NCBI GenBank assembly: GCA_946811185.2
Contig: OX328109.1
Span: forward strand, 32,906,129-32,970,128
Length of the DNA stretch: 64,000 bases
Direction of reading: 5' to 3'
Source: Hippopus hippopus
Taxonomy: Eukaryota; Mollusca; Bivalvia; Cardiida; Cardiidae
Below the pieces are notes generated by a model. It saw only the letters and a list, made by a program, of their open reading frames with translations. It was not told the origin of the DNA and did no database searches. Within the stretch, counting starts at the first letter, position 1. Each line of letters opens with the position of its first letter. A program made the position numbers and the translations under genes. Of the stretch, positions 52,740-63,760 are shown piece by piece.

Positions 52740-53480
52740 TTATTAGCTTGATGCACGATAAACAGCGTGCTCCTTAGTTCTGCCAAAAATCAGTCGAAAG
52801 AAACATGGCATGTCTAAATATAACAAATTGTCACGTGATCCAGTCATGCTTTTCAGCCGCGGAAGTTCGTAATGGAAATAGTACTGCTAGTTTGTTTTGC
52901 TTGTGAGGTAAACTAACTTTATTTTGGATTAACAAACGCAACTAGGTATGGACACCCTGTGTTTTCGGAAGCAAACATGATTCAAAATTTAATTTTTTTT
53001 TCAATTTCTTGAGGAATTGTTGTGTACAAACATTGCACATGCGCAGATGTAATCTATTATTTTTCAGGCTAATTATAATATTATTGATCACATAGGCCAG
53101 ATATCCAATCAGCGCATAGCATACCTATCACGTGATCCAGACACCCAATCGAGGCACATAAAGATTCTTTTCGGCTGCGGCGTTATAAATTGAATCGGCA
53201 CTACCGTTTTTCCTCTGTGAAAAAGTGAATTTTTATTTATTAGGAAGTGAATAAGGCTATTCCAGGTATGGATTATTTCAAATATTGGAATTTTACACAA
53301 TTTAGCAGCTTTATTTTCCACTTTTTGATGTAAATTTTGTGTTAAAACGAATCCGAATGCAGTGGCCCAACCTCCTTTGGGTTTGAAGCAACTGTTTTCA
53401 TTTGAAGTCTTCAGTCGGTTCCCGTGTTTACAACATACAATTATTTTTTTCCTCCCGAAAGTTACTATGGTAAGCATCAC
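52740..53480. promoter_or_regulatory. Possible promoter region
   Basis: Holds TCACGTGATCC twice (about 52830 and 53130), CATGCGCA (NRF1-like, about 53040), CCAATCAGCG (CCAAT box, 53107), GGCTGCGGCGTTATAAATTG (TATA-like, about 53180) and ATGGTAAGC at 53466, a start codon joined to a donor. No downstream exon was found. A 123-residue minus-strand frame (53109-53480) has no motif I recognise and is probably chance. Confidence 0.3.
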
Positions 53481-53575
53481 TTGCTACTGAAAAATATATT
53501 GTGATCCTCTATTTGTGGAAAATCATTTAGATGGCATGAAAAAGTGAAATTGCTCGACACAGTTGTTGTCATTTC

Positions 53576-53955
53576 CTGAGCATGTTAAAGTGGCACGACC
53601 GGAAAGTGATTAGTTCTTTAGCGCCAAATAAATATATCCATCCTTTTTCGCTTTACAAGAGGAAGATATAGAGCTAAGATAAGACTGTGTGTTCTGTGCA
53701 GTTTGATCTTAATTTGTGCCATTCGCAAAAAGCGCCTCCCTGCGCCTAGGAAGATCAAACTTCCCGAGCAAGGTAAAATGACCCGACCGGAAAGTTATTA
53801 GTTAAATTGAGCGCCAAATAAATAATTCCGACCTTTTTCACTATACAAGCCGAAGGTATAGATCAAGATGAGACTGCATGTTCTGTGCAGTCTGATCTTA
53901 ATTTGTGCCGTCAGCAAAAAGCGCCTGTCCGCGCCTACCGAAGATCAAATTTCAT
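53576..53955. mobile_element. Two tandem family B-related units, period about 186 bp
   Basis: GACCGGAAAGT[GT]ATTAGTT, AGCGCCAAATAAATA, GATAAGACTG or GATGAGACTG, TGTTCTGTGCAGT, and GCAAAAAGCGCCT occur in order at 53597-53745 and 53783-53930. A third, worn core follows at about 54003-54055. Confidence 0.7.
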
Positions 53956-54189
53956 GGATATTCAGCGAGATCTTGGTCCGCATAAATGCCTCTCAGCGTC
54001 TTTCCAAGATCAGACTTCACGGCTGTTCAGGCTTATCTTAGTCTACTCTTATCGCAAAGACAAAAGCTTGTGATTAGAATATAGGCTAGGGTAAGGCAGC
54101 TTTTCAACCGTCAGAACAACAGTGAGCCCTGTCAACTGAAGGAGTTTATATTTTTCTATTGTAAATAAGTTCCGCTTATGACATTTATA

Positions 54190-54360
54190 AACCGTTCAGC
54201 AACTAAGCGCGACTCCTTCCTCTGTGGCTAGAAGTGCAGATCAAGATCAGATTGCAGAGGAAGTGCAGTCTGATCTTGAATATACACAGTGATTCTTTTT
54301 ACAAGAGAAATGAACTTACTAACTATCGGCTGGAAGTTTTTATTTCATTATTTAATGTTT
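54190..54360 (-). mobile_element. Family B MITE
   Basis: AGCAACTAAGCGCGACTCC start, core AGATCAAGATCAGATTGCAG with complement. Confidence 0.6.
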
Positions 54361-54364
54361 TATG

Positions 54365-54640
54365 GGGGGGGGGGGGGGTTTATTGGAGTTTTAACGCCAT
54401 TTTAACAGCTTATGACATACCACGACGGCCAGTATACCTAGGCCTGTGTTTCCTGGCTTTCTTACACCAAAACTGACACAACTTTATTTTCAAGCTACTG
54501 ACTACTTTCCTCACATGCATTAGAGGTGAAAGGCGAAAAATTGCCAGAAAAAGAGTTTGCCTTAACCGGATATCAAATCCGCAACCACCAGATCACGAGT
54601 CAGATACGCTAACCACTCAGCTACCTGGCCAGGAAGTTAA
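54365..54640 (-). mobile_element. SINE with G-rich junction
   Basis: Minus-strand head CCTGGCCAGGTAGCTGAGTG and GTTGCGGATTTGATATCCGG, body CTCTTTTTCTGGCAATTTTT, tail GCGTTAAAACTCCAATAAAC. A G13 run at 54364-54377 abuts the tail. Confidence 0.7.
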
Positions 54641-54809
54641 TGATTGGTGGAAAACACTTTCGCGTAGAGGGGTCCTTGTAAACAACCACTGCTAACACAA
54701 AGATAAGATTCCTGAACATCATTTTGTATCAATCTGTTCAAACTTTTCTGATGCTTCGCCCACAATAAATCAGGGGCCTTCACATCATTACACTTTTTGA
54801 GCACAGTAT

Positions 54810-55240
54810 TCCTTACCAGCCGAGTTAGCTAAGTTAGCAACCCTCAGGCCCAGTAATGCCATGCTGTTGGGTTCAAATACCAGTGCATGTTATATGCCGA
54901 GTCCTGTAGGTCTATGGGTAATCTACAGGCTAGGTATTGAGATCGAATACCAGTATTTGTATCCAGCCGAACTCCATAGCTCATTCGGTGTCCTTCAAGC
55001 ATAGTTTTGCAGGAATCGTGAGATTGAATCCAAGCTAAGCCTAACTCTTTTCTCAGACTGATGATAGTCAGTGGTCTACGATTCATTCTTCTCCCAACTC
55101 TGAACGACTTTTTGACCATGTTTATGTAGAAATGCAGCTAGTGACTCAGAAGAACGTGGTTGGTAGCACTGGTAAACAGGACTTCGGGAACGAACAGAAA
55201 AGTGCACTTGTCTTTGTGATATTATTGAAATACTATTCAG
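54810..55240 (+). mobile_element. Diverged SINE heads in tandem
   Basis: Three tRNA-like stretches follow one another: CCGAGTTAGCTAAG..GGGTTCAAATACC, GCCGAGTCCTG..GAGATCGAATACC and GCCGAACTCCATAGCTCATTC..GAGATTGAATCC. The last continues into a body with GACTGATGATAGTCAGTGG and AGAAAAGTGCACTTGTC. It may be a polymeric SINE. Confidence 0.55.
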
Positions 55241-55570
55241 TTTGTTACCGTCCCATTTCTTCTGTCTCTCTCTCCTTCTATTTTGACAGCTTGAAATACA
55301 ATCCACTGTACCTTGATCACTGTTTATTTTTTAAAAAAATCTTTAAGGCATTTCTAAAGAAAACGGAATGTTTCTGTGCTTTCTGATCTTGATCTATGCC
55401 TTTCGGAAAGACCCATCCTTTCGGCTATTGCATTGAGAGGGTTATTCCCTATATAGTTCTCTTTTTTGCAAAAGTAGACACTGGCATACACAGTGGACGC
55501 AAATCAGGTGCCGCAAAAAGTGGCATCTTATCTGTGTTAAACTGTTAATAGAATATTTCCATTGAAAAAA
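55241..55570. other. No gene seen
   Basis: A TCTTGATCTATGCC trace at 55385-55400 suggests a dead family B copy. Otherwise unassigned. Confidence 0.35.
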
Positions 55571-55814
55571 TGTGCAGTGCGAAAAGGGGTTTATGCAGCT
55601 GCAAAAAGTATCGATCCAGGTTAGTCTGCTCAGTCAACGCAGGCTGATCCGAGTCGAAATTTTTTGCTTTTGGTAAATTTTCAGCATATCAAAGGACCAT
55701 TTTACCTCATTATTCAATCGGTTGGACTTTATGATGCAATATTTATGTGATGACTTGCGTGATATATAATGAATCACGGAGATGCATGAAACCCCATTTT
55801 TGCCAGAGCATGGT
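55571..55814. mobile_element. Family C MITE
   Basis: TGTGCAGTGCGAAAAGGGG start, core ATCCAGGTTAGTCTGC..GCAGGCTGATCCGAG, end TTGCCAGAGCATGGTTC. Confidence 0.65.
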
Positions 55815-56129
55815 TCGACAACATGGCGTACATTATACTGGCAGGAATAGAAGGCGGTACTCTTGTAAAAGCGTAAATTAATTGTTTATCAACGATGAAT
55901 TACAGGCTGACGACTAACACAGAAACAAAACTTGCACAGAATCTGCGAGGGACAAAAGCTGCAAGAATTCAGCTCAGACAGAAACAGCACGAGGTCCGAG
56001 GAACAGCAGGTGCACGTGTAGGAAGTACATTTAGTCCCGAAGCAGAAACTGTATGTTAAAAACTATAGTTAAAATGCAGAATTCATTCCTCTTTGACCTG
56101 TCTGTTCTTATATATTTTACTGAGTAACA

Positions 56130-56225
56130 CTTATGCACTACACGGACAGTGTACGAGATACAGATCAGACTGCAAAGAACGTAAGTCTGATGCTGAATCT
56201 ACACTTTCCTCCATCTCATTAGCTA
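56130..56225. mobile_element. Family B core
   Basis: CGGACAGTGTACGAGATACAG, GATCAGACTGCAAAGAACGTAAGTCTGAT, ACACTTTCC. Confidence 0.5.
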
Positions 56226-56299
56226 TTCTGGTAAAAACATTCATCGAAAAGCATCAATACATAGGTCTTTCACCTCGCTGAAAGTACAGGTTTCATTTA

Positions 56300-56712
56300 T
56301 TAGCATTCTGGCATTTCCCAAGCAGCCACGTGTTGTCCTGCGGAAGAAATCTTTTGAAAACAACACTGAAAAATGCGAAAATGCAGGCAACCAGCATTTT
56401 TCCCTTTTACCGTACCCTTTCAAGAGCAAATCTCAGTAACTGAGTCATACGTGTATTTGATACGGTCCCTGCAAACGCTCTTGTTTTTGACGTCTTAATT
56501 TTTGTCTTTTGGTAAACAGTTAAATGATCCTGTGGAAAAAAGCTTTGGAAAACGTTTTTGGAAAAAAAAAAAGGCTGGTAACCCTACATTGTTTTCCACC
56601 ATTTCAAAGACAAATACGTGTACATCATTTGAACCAAATTTGACTGTTTGGAAATGAATTATACTGGACTAGTGTAAAATTTTGTCATTTAGTTCAGAAA
56701 TAGGGATTAATA
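56300..56712 (+). mobile_element. Two worn family A copies
   Basis: 56300-56518 (ends GGTAAACAGTTAA) and a headless 56524-56712 with GCTGGTAACCCTACATTG. Confidence 0.55.
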
Positions 56713-56764
56713 AATGCAGCAAACAATGTTTGCATATTGATGTATTTAGTGTTAAATATTTCTA

Positions 56765-56940
56765 GCTCTTAAAGTGCTCGAACTTGTTGCTTTTGAAGAC
56801 ATTGCAGATTTAGATTTGACTGAACAGAACGTGCATTCTTACATAGAATCTACACTGTTTGTTATTTTCTCACATATTCTGGCTTAAACAACCTTGAAAC
56901 AACAAAAGTTTGCATGTTTTTCCTGTGTGATAAGGGTTAT
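56765..56940 (-). mobile_element. Family B remnant
   Basis: GACATTGCAGATTTAGATTTG, ACTGAACAGAACGTGCATTC, end GTGATAAGGGTTA. Confidence 0.45.
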
Positions 56941-56997
56941 TTCATTAAAGCAGCAGTAGAGATAGGGGTTAAGGACCACACGTTTCTACTCTTTTAA

Positions 56998-57217
56998 CCA
57001 TTTTTCTGGCAATCCGTAGTTTTAACGACCCCAAGGAAGAAGGACTTGTGAAAACATTGTGGGAAAAGGAGAAGATGCTGGTAAACAGTATTTTCTGCTT
57101 TTCCCACAAGGTTTTCTATCATTTCAAAGACAAAATTCATAATTTGTGTAACATTTCATTTGTTGCCTGCAAATGCTTTCAGTTTGGGCCAGTCTAAACT
57201 TTTGTCATCTGGTAAGT
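56998..57217 (+). mobile_element. Family A MITE
   Basis: TTAA at 56994-56997. Hairpin GGAGAAGATGCTGGTAAACAG is slightly asymmetric. Confidence 0.75.
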
Positions 57218-57317
57218 AGATAATCCAGGAACTGTGAACTTGAGCCTTCAGTAAGCAGAGTTGCCTTTTAGTTCAAAGGCAATACCCATCTCAGTCCCAA
57301 ATTTCCCTAAATAACGA

Positions 57318-57540
57318 GCCCTTCAGCACTAGATGTACGTGCGTTAACGACTCTGTGGCGGAGGCATTTGGAAAGCATTAGGGGAAAAGGAGTAATGCTA
57401 GTAACCAGCATTTTCTCCTTTTCCCACAATGTTTTCAACCCTATCAAAGACAAATTTCATCATTTGAGTCACATTTATAGTGTCGCGTGCAAATGCTTTC
57501 AATTTGGACATGTCTAAAATTTTGTCGTCTGGTAAAGAGT
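57318..57540 (+). mobile_element. Family A MITE
   Basis: Left tip worn. Right end AAAATTTTGTCGTCTGGTAA is consensus-like. Confidence 0.75.
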
Positions 57541-57698
57541 CAGTAATAGGGTTTGATCATTACTGTTGAAGGACGAATGAATTCTGCATAAATAGATATA
57601 TTACAAACATTGAGACAAAAGTGAACTTTAATCGGTTGATTCGTCCACTGTGAAAGGGTGTAAAGCTTATGATGCGTCGCAAAATTCGAGATTCTTAA

Positions 57699-57925
57699 CC
57701 CTTTACCAGGCAATCACGATTTTTTTCAACCACCCTGAGGAAGAAAGCTTTTGAAAACATTGTGGGAAAAGGAGAAAATTCTGCTGCGAACCAGTATTTT
57801 CTCCTTTTCCCACACTGTTTTTTAATCTTTCAGAAACGAATAATTCATTTGAACCACTGTTTATTTGTTGTCTGCAATAGCTTCCAATATGGACGTGTCT
57901 AAGATTTCGTTGTCTGGTAAAGGGT
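57699..57925 (+). mobile_element. Family A MITE
   Basis: TTAA at 57695-57698. Right end TTGTCTGGTAAAGGGTTG. Confidence 0.8.
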
Positions 57926-57997
57926 TGATCTAAAGCAGAAAGGTCTCTTGTAGTCTTATGCACTCAATTAGCCAGAATGACTAAATGAAATATTTAA

Positions 57998-58219
57998 CTC
58001 TATACCAAACAACAGAATTTTAGACTTGTCCAAATTTAAAGCATCGGCAGACGACAATTTCAATGTGGCTCAAATAATACGATTTTTTCTTTGATAAGGT
58101 AGAAAACATTGTGGGAAAAGGAGAAAATGCTGGTTACCAGCATTTTCTCCTTTACCCATAATGTTTTCTAAAGACTTCTTCCTCAGGGTCGTTAAAAGTC
58201 GACATTGTGTGGTGAAGGG
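57998..58219 (-). mobile_element. Family A MITE, complete
   Basis: TTAA at 57994-57997 and 58220-58223. Confidence 0.85.
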
Positions 58220-58443
58220 TTAAAATATTCATGGATGGGCTATGTAACAAATATAGCTGTTATACCCTTTACTTGGACCGGTCTGTCGGGTCTTTGTGGT
58301 ATATCTACAGTGTCGTTATATTTCAGTTCTCTCGTTGAAGGAAGTGTTACCAAGTTTTTTCTCAGTTTCTGAAATCAAACTCAGTTCGAGTATGTTAAAT
58401 ATGATTTTTTTTTTTTATTTGCTGACTTTAATGTATTCATTAA

Positions 58444-58665
58444 CCCTTTATCTAACGACAAAAATTTTAGACTGGCCTATACTTAGAAAAAAAAAAGGTT
58501 GCAGATGACAAACAAAAATGTGGCTTATATTTTTGTGCTTGTTTTTGAAAGGTAGGAAACACTGTGAGAAAAGTAGAAAATGCTGGTTATCAGTAAATTC
58601 TATTTTTACCGCAGTGTTTCTAAATGTTCTTAGTTCGTTAGAACTCGGGATCGTTTGGAAAAGGG
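58444..58665 (-). mobile_element. Family A MITE, diverged
   Basis: TTAA at 58440-58443. An A10 run has replaced part of the left arm. Right end GTTTGGAAAAGGGT. Confidence 0.7.
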
Positions 58666-58669
58666 TATA

Positions 58670-58985
58670 TTCGAAATTTAAAGCGTATGGTAAAACCCGA
58701 ATTAGTGCGATTTCAAAGTTCTCTTTCGCCGGAAAATCTTGGATAATTGGTCAGTGCAAATCGAAGATCAGACTGCCTTTTCTGCGCATTCTCATCTTGG
58801 TCTACCCTTTCCTAAAGGGATATTGATTTGTGACCAGGAGCCTAGTATTTGTTAAATCTTAGCATGCCAAGGACAACAGGACGTTTTCGCCGACAGAATG
58901 GATCAAGATCAGAATAAACGGAACGAACAGTCTGATCTTGTATCTTCACTGTCCCATATCTTGAACTAGTCTAGTAAAATCGTTC
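58670..58985. mobile_element. Two family B copies
   Basis: Cores at 58755-58810 (CAAATCGAAGATCAGACTGC) and 58897-58952 (GGATCAAGATCAGA..ACAGTCTGATCTTGTATC). Confidence 0.55.
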
Positions 58986-59218
58986 TTAAAATTACATTTT
59001 TTTTTTCCGCAGAGACGTAATAGCTTATTTTATTTTTTCGGCGTTCGATAGTTTAGTTTCCCAAGGTCACCATTTGAAAATTCTCAGAGTTCAGATCTCA
59101 GAGGTCAGGCGTACTCGTACAGAGAGGGAAAACATTGTGTATAGAAAAGTCGTCATATAGAAGTGTTAGAAAAGTTGCCTCAATGATTTCTACACAAATA
59201 TGTTCAGAAGGAAATTAA

Positions 59219-59425
59219 CCCTTATTCTGCTAAATAAATTAAATGAAACCATCAAGGCGATAGTAAAAACCCGAATGATGCTATTTCAAATTTATTTTTT
59301 TTTTGAGAAAAATATCTCCTTATCGGGCAGTGTAGATCCAAGATCAGACTGCACGTTCTGTGCAGTCTGATTTTGATCTACACTGTCCCCAAAAGGTCAG
59401 TAACTCGCACTTAGCAGCCTAAAGG
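59219..59425 (+). mobile_element. Family B MITE, complete 207 bp
   Basis: TTAA at 59215-59218 and 59426-59429. Ends CCCTTATTCTGCTAAATAAA and CTTAGCAGCCTAAAGG. Core AAGATCAGACTGCACGTTC and complement. Best reference copy of the family here. Confidence 0.88.
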
Positions 59426-59539
59426 TTAAGAGTTAAAATAGACAAGGTCAAATTCCGTTTGGTGACACTTCCGACGGCATGTTTTCTTGCGCCAATCCCA
59501 TGCACCTGTTGTTTTGACTACCTTAACCACCTGACGATT

Positions 59540-60311
59540 GTTACCTCTTTACACATTCCCATGTTGTCACGACCTTGAAAAAGAAGGCTTTTGGAAACAT
59601 TTTGGGAAAGGAGAAAAAAAATGTGCATTAACGAGATTTTTTCCTGCGTTCTTTCCGGCCGCAGCCATTGGCTGCACATAATGTCCATGACATTGGTTCC
59701 AGTTGGAAAATTCTAAAATTTTGCCATTTGGTACAGTATTAACCCTCTACCAAACAATCCCATGTTTTAAGGACCTTGATTAAAAGACCTAAATTGAAAA
59801 ACACGGAGGGAAATGGAGACAATGCTGTTTCGAAGACAAAAATCATTTTGTCACATTCATTTTGAAATCTGTAGACGCTTCCCTAACCAATAATTCACAT
59901 GTTTAGATGACCAAGAAGAAGGCTATGAAAATATTGTGAGTAAAGGCGAAGATGCTGGTATATTAACATTTTTTTCCTTTTCCCACGCTGTTTCTACCCT
60001 TTCTAAGAATTATGTCATCATTTAAGACACATTTAATTTATCGTCTGCTACGGTAATGCTTTCAATTTGGACAAGTCTTAAGATTTTTTCGTTTGATAAA
60101 AATTTAACTCATTAACCCTCGAAACAAATTTGCAGCTGGTGATATCAAAACTGTCATTGTATGGTATGGAAAATCGCCTGAACTAAAAAAGGATACATGA
60201 ATAAACGAGGCAAAAGGATAAAATGCTAGGTACTAACAATTTCTCCCTAGCCAGTGTTTTTAAGTGTTCTGTTGCAGTAGGCAAACAGCCATTTTCAGAT
60301 GGAAAGGGTTC
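59540..60311. mobile_element. Run of four worn family A copies
   Basis: + 59540-59738, + 59743-59885, + 59886-60101 and - 60115-60311. The first two share TTAA at 59739-59742. Hairpins are mostly eroded. Confidence 0.6.
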
Positions 60312-60319
60312 AATATACA

Positions 60320-60589
60320 TGAGCCATGTTCTGGCAAAACGGGACTGAATGCATCTCCGTGATGCATAATACCAAGTTACTCATCATGTACTTATGACTT
60401 TATAAAATCCATTTTGTCAAACAACCGGCTGAATCATGAGGTATACTGTTCTTTTGACACGCAGAAAATTGAACAATAACAAAATTTTTCGTCCCAGGTC
60501 AATCTGCGCGGATTGCGCAGGCTGACCTAGGTCGAAACTTTGCAGATGCATTAGCTTATTAAGCCCCCATTTCACAGAGTGTGGCTCAT
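60320..60589. mobile_element. Family C MITE, complete
   Basis: TGAGCCATGTTCTGGCAAAAC to GAGTGTGGCTCA. Core CCAGGTCAATCTGCGCGGATTGCGCAGGCTGACC. Confidence 0.8.
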
Positions 60590-60674
60590 ATGTATATTAG
60601 CTAGTACATAAATTATCCGCCGAAGTTGGACTCTGAAGAAATGAAGATCCGCTCAAAATTTCAGATGAATTCAA

Positions 60675-60875
60675 CCATTAAGCTGTTAAGCGTGACCTGA
60701 GGCTCTTTTGCGGACTGTATATTTCAAGGTCAGACTGCACAGACCGTGCAGTCTGATCTTGGATCTGCTCTGTCCGTTACGGTGAGATATCTCCGGCCAA
60801 AGGAACTTTGAACTCTGTATGATTTTTTTTTTATGTCGGTCGAACGTTTCCATTTCATCTATTTGATAGTTTAAA
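60675..60875 (-). mobile_element. Family B MITE
   Basis: TTAAGCTGTTAAGCGTGACC start. Core AAGGTCAGACTGCACAGACCGTGCAGTCTGATCTTG (60726-60761). End TTTGATAGTTTAA. Confidence 0.75.
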
Positions 60876-60879
60876 TGAT

Positions 60880-61145
60880 TGATTGTATTGGATTTTAACG
60901 CCGTTTTAACAGCTAGAGTCATTCATATCAGGGCGGTCAGTGAACCTACGCATGTATTTCCTGGTTTTCTCACTCCAGTACTGACACAACTTTCTTTCCA
61001 AGTCACTGACTACTTTTCTCGCATGTGTCAGACGTGAGAGACGAAAATTCGCCGGAAAGAAAGTTTGCCTCACTCGGGTATCGAACTCACAACCACCAGG
61101 TCACGAGTCGGATACGCTAACCACTGAGCTACCTGGGCGGGCTGA
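60880..61145 (-). mobile_element. SINE, well preserved head
   Basis: Minus-strand head CCCGCCCAGGTAGCTCAGTG, GTTAGCGTATCCGAC, GTGACCTGGTGG and B-box GAGTTCGATACCC. Tail GCTGTTAAAACGGCGTTAAA..CAATACAATCAATC. Best preserved copy of this SINE family in the window. Confidence 0.8.
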
Positions 61146-61289
61146 GTAATTTAATGGCTGATAAGTTTCTGTTATCACAGTGTTTTGAAAAAGTTGCAAT
61201 CTGCACGTTTCAAACTTATATTTCAAAAATTCAGGAAAACGGCCAAAATGATTGCTATTCCAACGTTGTTTTGATCGGACCATTTGTTA

Positions 61290-61410
61290 AAGTGGTTGGC
61301 AGTATAGATTTACAATCAGATTACACGTTCTGTGCAGTCTGATCTTAATTTTAATCTTAACTGTCTGCAAAAGCAGCATAAGTTGTGCTTAGCTCTCTTA
61401 GGTTAAAAGA
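61290..61410. mobile_element. Family B right part
   Basis: GCAGTATAGATTTACAATC, CAGATTACACGTTCTGTGCAG, TCTGATCTTAATTTTAATC, then GTTGTGCTTAGCTCTCTTAGG. Confidence 0.55.
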
Positions 61411-61805
61411 GAGGGGCTAAAATGAATCGACACTTAGCTTATTACAACATTGCAAAAGTGACCATCTGGGGTGCTGAATAAAACCTTGGGTAATCTTTCG
61501 GACAGTGCAGATCAAGATAATACTGCACCTAAGTGCTGACAGCGTCAAGTTACCAAGATAAGTCTGAACATTTCAGCTTCAAAAAAGCTTTTCAAGTACA
61601 TGTACCACTTCTTTCATAATGAAAACGTTACAAATAGGGGCTGATTTTTTTTATCCGATCATACGCTGCTACTTTATAGACGAAGATAATCCAGTATAAA
61701 GGCGGGGTCTAATCTTTTTTCTACACGTTCCTCCACTCAGTTTACCCGTTTTCAACGTTAATGAACGATTGGTAGTTCGCTGAGCAAACCTCAAAAGATT
61801 CCTAA
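61411..61805. other. No gene seen
   Basis: A lone family B arm (GGACAGTGCAGATCAAGATAATAC) at about 61498-61525. Otherwise unassigned. Confidence 0.35.
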
Positions 61806-61809
61806 TTAA

Positions 61810-62015
61810 CCCTTCTCCTGCAAAATAACTAAAATGACATTTTCAAGTCGATAGTGAAGACCTGAATATTGCTATTTCAAAGTTGTGTTTTGAGGAATAA
61901 CATACCCGTATCGTACATGGTAGATCAAAGATCAGACTGCACGTTCTGTGCAGTCTGATCTTGATCTACACTGTCTGCAAAAGGTCATGGAGTCGGACTT
62001 ACCACCATAGGGGAT
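61810..62015 (+). mobile_element. Family B MITE
   Basis: TTAA at 61806-61809, CCCTTCTCCTGCAAAATAAC start. Core AAAGATCAGACTGCACGTTC and complement. Right tip worn. Confidence 0.8.
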
Positions 62016-62296
62016 AAGATAACTTTTAAGACCAGTTCATAACTTTCTCTACAATTGTTACTATTAGTAAATTACTATTAGTAAAAGTAGTGCTCGTGCG
62101 GTGAGCAAAGTCTCCTGTTTTGCAAGTACAACAGTTCGGTTAAATAATGGAGAAAAAGACCAATTAGTAAAAATATCAGATTGTTGACTGACACGTCTAC
62201 ATGCATGATAATTCTATCTAAATTATATGTAATTTTATTCTGTCCATTCTCTCTCCCCATAATCTGTAGTTTGTCGCTAGCTAGAAATCATGTGCG

Positions 62297-62508
62297 TTAA
62301 CCCTTGGAGTGCCAGTTAAACCAAATAGACATTTTATTTTAAATGTAGATATAAAATCCAAACATGCAAATTTCAACATGATTTTATAAGCGATGTATAA
62401 ACAAAGCGGTTAGTGTAGATCAGAGATCAGACTGCACAAAACGTGCAGTCTGATCTTGATCTACACTGGCCGCAAAAGAACTATAGTCCTTAAAGGCCCT
62501 TTAAGGGC
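62297..62508 (+). mobile_element. Family B-related MITE, divergent ends
   Basis: TTAACCCTTGGAGTGCCAG start, AAGGCCCTTTAAGGGC end. Core CAGAGATCAGACTGCACAAAACGTGCAGTCTGATCTTG (62419-62457). The outer sequence differs from the other copies, so this is a separate subfamily. Confidence 0.75.
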
Positions 62509-62509
62509 T

Positions 62510-62850
62510 GATTCCCTAACGTGAGTTTATGACGGTTTAAATGTCCATCATCTAAATCTGGGGGGAAAAAATGAGACCTTTATAATTTGTAACAGTAGTA
62601 TATTTCATGGTAAGTTCATTATGGCACCAATTCTTTAGACCCACGTGACGCCCATTGTCTAATAGCAGACGTAAGCTTACATTTGAATTACATGATTTCT
62701 AGCTTAATTATGTGCATGCTGTGTTGAACAAATTACGTATTTTTTCTGTTAGTTTTAATTGTTTGCATGCGTTAGATTTTCAGCGAAGAATTCGGGTTAA
62801 AGCGGGGACGCTGTAACGAAAGGTAAGTGGAACAGGACATTTCCTTACCT
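62510..62850. other. No gene seen
   Basis: AT-rich, with CAGCGAAGAATTCGGGTTAAAG and AGGTAAGTGG near the right edge. The latter resembles a donor but there is no supporting frame. Confidence 0.3.
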
Positions 62851-62854
62851 ATAA

Positions 62855-63075
62855 CCCCTTTACCAAACAATCCAGTGTTTAAACGATCCCGAGAAAGAAG
62901 TCTTTGGAATACATTGTTGGAAAAGGACAAAATACTAGTAGCCAAATCGTTTCCCTTTCTTCTCAGGGTGTCTATCCTTTAAAAGAAAATTCCTGTCATT
63001 CGAGTAACATTTAAATTGTCGTCTGCAAATGCTTTTAATTTGGAGACGTCTGAAATTTTGTCGCCTGGCTAAGAA
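62855..63075 (+). mobile_element. Family A MITE
   Basis: CCCTTTACCAAACAATCCAG start. TTAA at 63076-63079. Hairpin lost. Confidence 0.75.
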
Positions 63076-63169
63076 TTAAATCGTTCTCTAATGATCTCAG
63101 ATAACGAAAAGCGTTCAAAATTGCTTTTTTAAGAGGGTGGGGTAAGGGTATAAGATTGATATAATGGTT

Positions 63170-63480
63170 TTGAATGATTGTATGATGTTTAATGCCGTTT
63201 TCAACATTAATTCAGTTATATCGCAGCGACCAGTGCACCTATCCATGCTTTCCTGGAGTTTCTTCTTACCAGTACTCCGCACAATATTCTTTCCGAGCCA
63301 CTAGCTGCTTTCCAACATAATCATCGTCTAAACAATGGTCAGCGGTGAGAGAGGAATGAATCCTGTCGCACTGACTATCATCAATCCTCGGAAAGAAGTT
63401 TGCCGAGCCAGGGATCGAACCCGCGACCCCCAGTTCTCAAGTCTTTCACGCCATCGACTGAGCTACTGGGGCTCGACTGA
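63170..63480 (-). mobile_element. tRNA-derived SINE, well preserved
   Basis: Minus-strand head AGCCCCAGTAGCTCAGTCGA (A-box), GAACTGGGGGTCGCGGG, B-box GGTTCGATCCC. Body CAGGATTCATTCCTCTCTC, tail GAAAACGGCATTAAACATCATACAATC. Confidence 0.85.
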
Positions 63481-63535
63481 TATAATGGCTTTCGTGATAA
63501 AGGGGAGAAATCAATTCCATCAGAAATTTTCTTAA

Positions 63536-63756
63536 CCCTTTACCAAACAATCCCTGGTTTTTACGACCCTGAGATAGAAGCCTTTTGAAAACATTGTGGG
63601 AAAAGGAGAAAATGCTGGTAACCAGCATTTTCCCCTTTTCCCACAATGTTTTCTATCCTTCCCAAAACAAATTTCAATTTTTCAGTCACATTTATTTTGT
63701 CGTCTGCAAATGCTTTCAATTTGGACCAGTCTAAAAATTTGTCGTTTGGTAAAGGG
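63536..63756 (+). mobile_element. Family A MITE, complete 221 bp, near-consensus
   Basis: TTAA at 63532-63535 and 63757-63760. Ends CCCTTTACCAAACAATCCC and TTTGTCGTTTGGTAAAGGG. One mismatch in the hairpin (TTTTCC/TTTCCCC). Confidence 0.92.
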
Positions 63757-63760
63757 TTAA

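Noticed and set aside
53109..53480. 123-residue minus-strand reading frame
   Set aside because: No recognisable domain, no splice support, and it lies in a promoter-like AT-rich stretch. Length is within chance for this composition.
63410..63475. A tRNA gene
   Set aside because: It has A- and B-box motifs, but continues into a SINE body and tail and the acceptor stem does not close.
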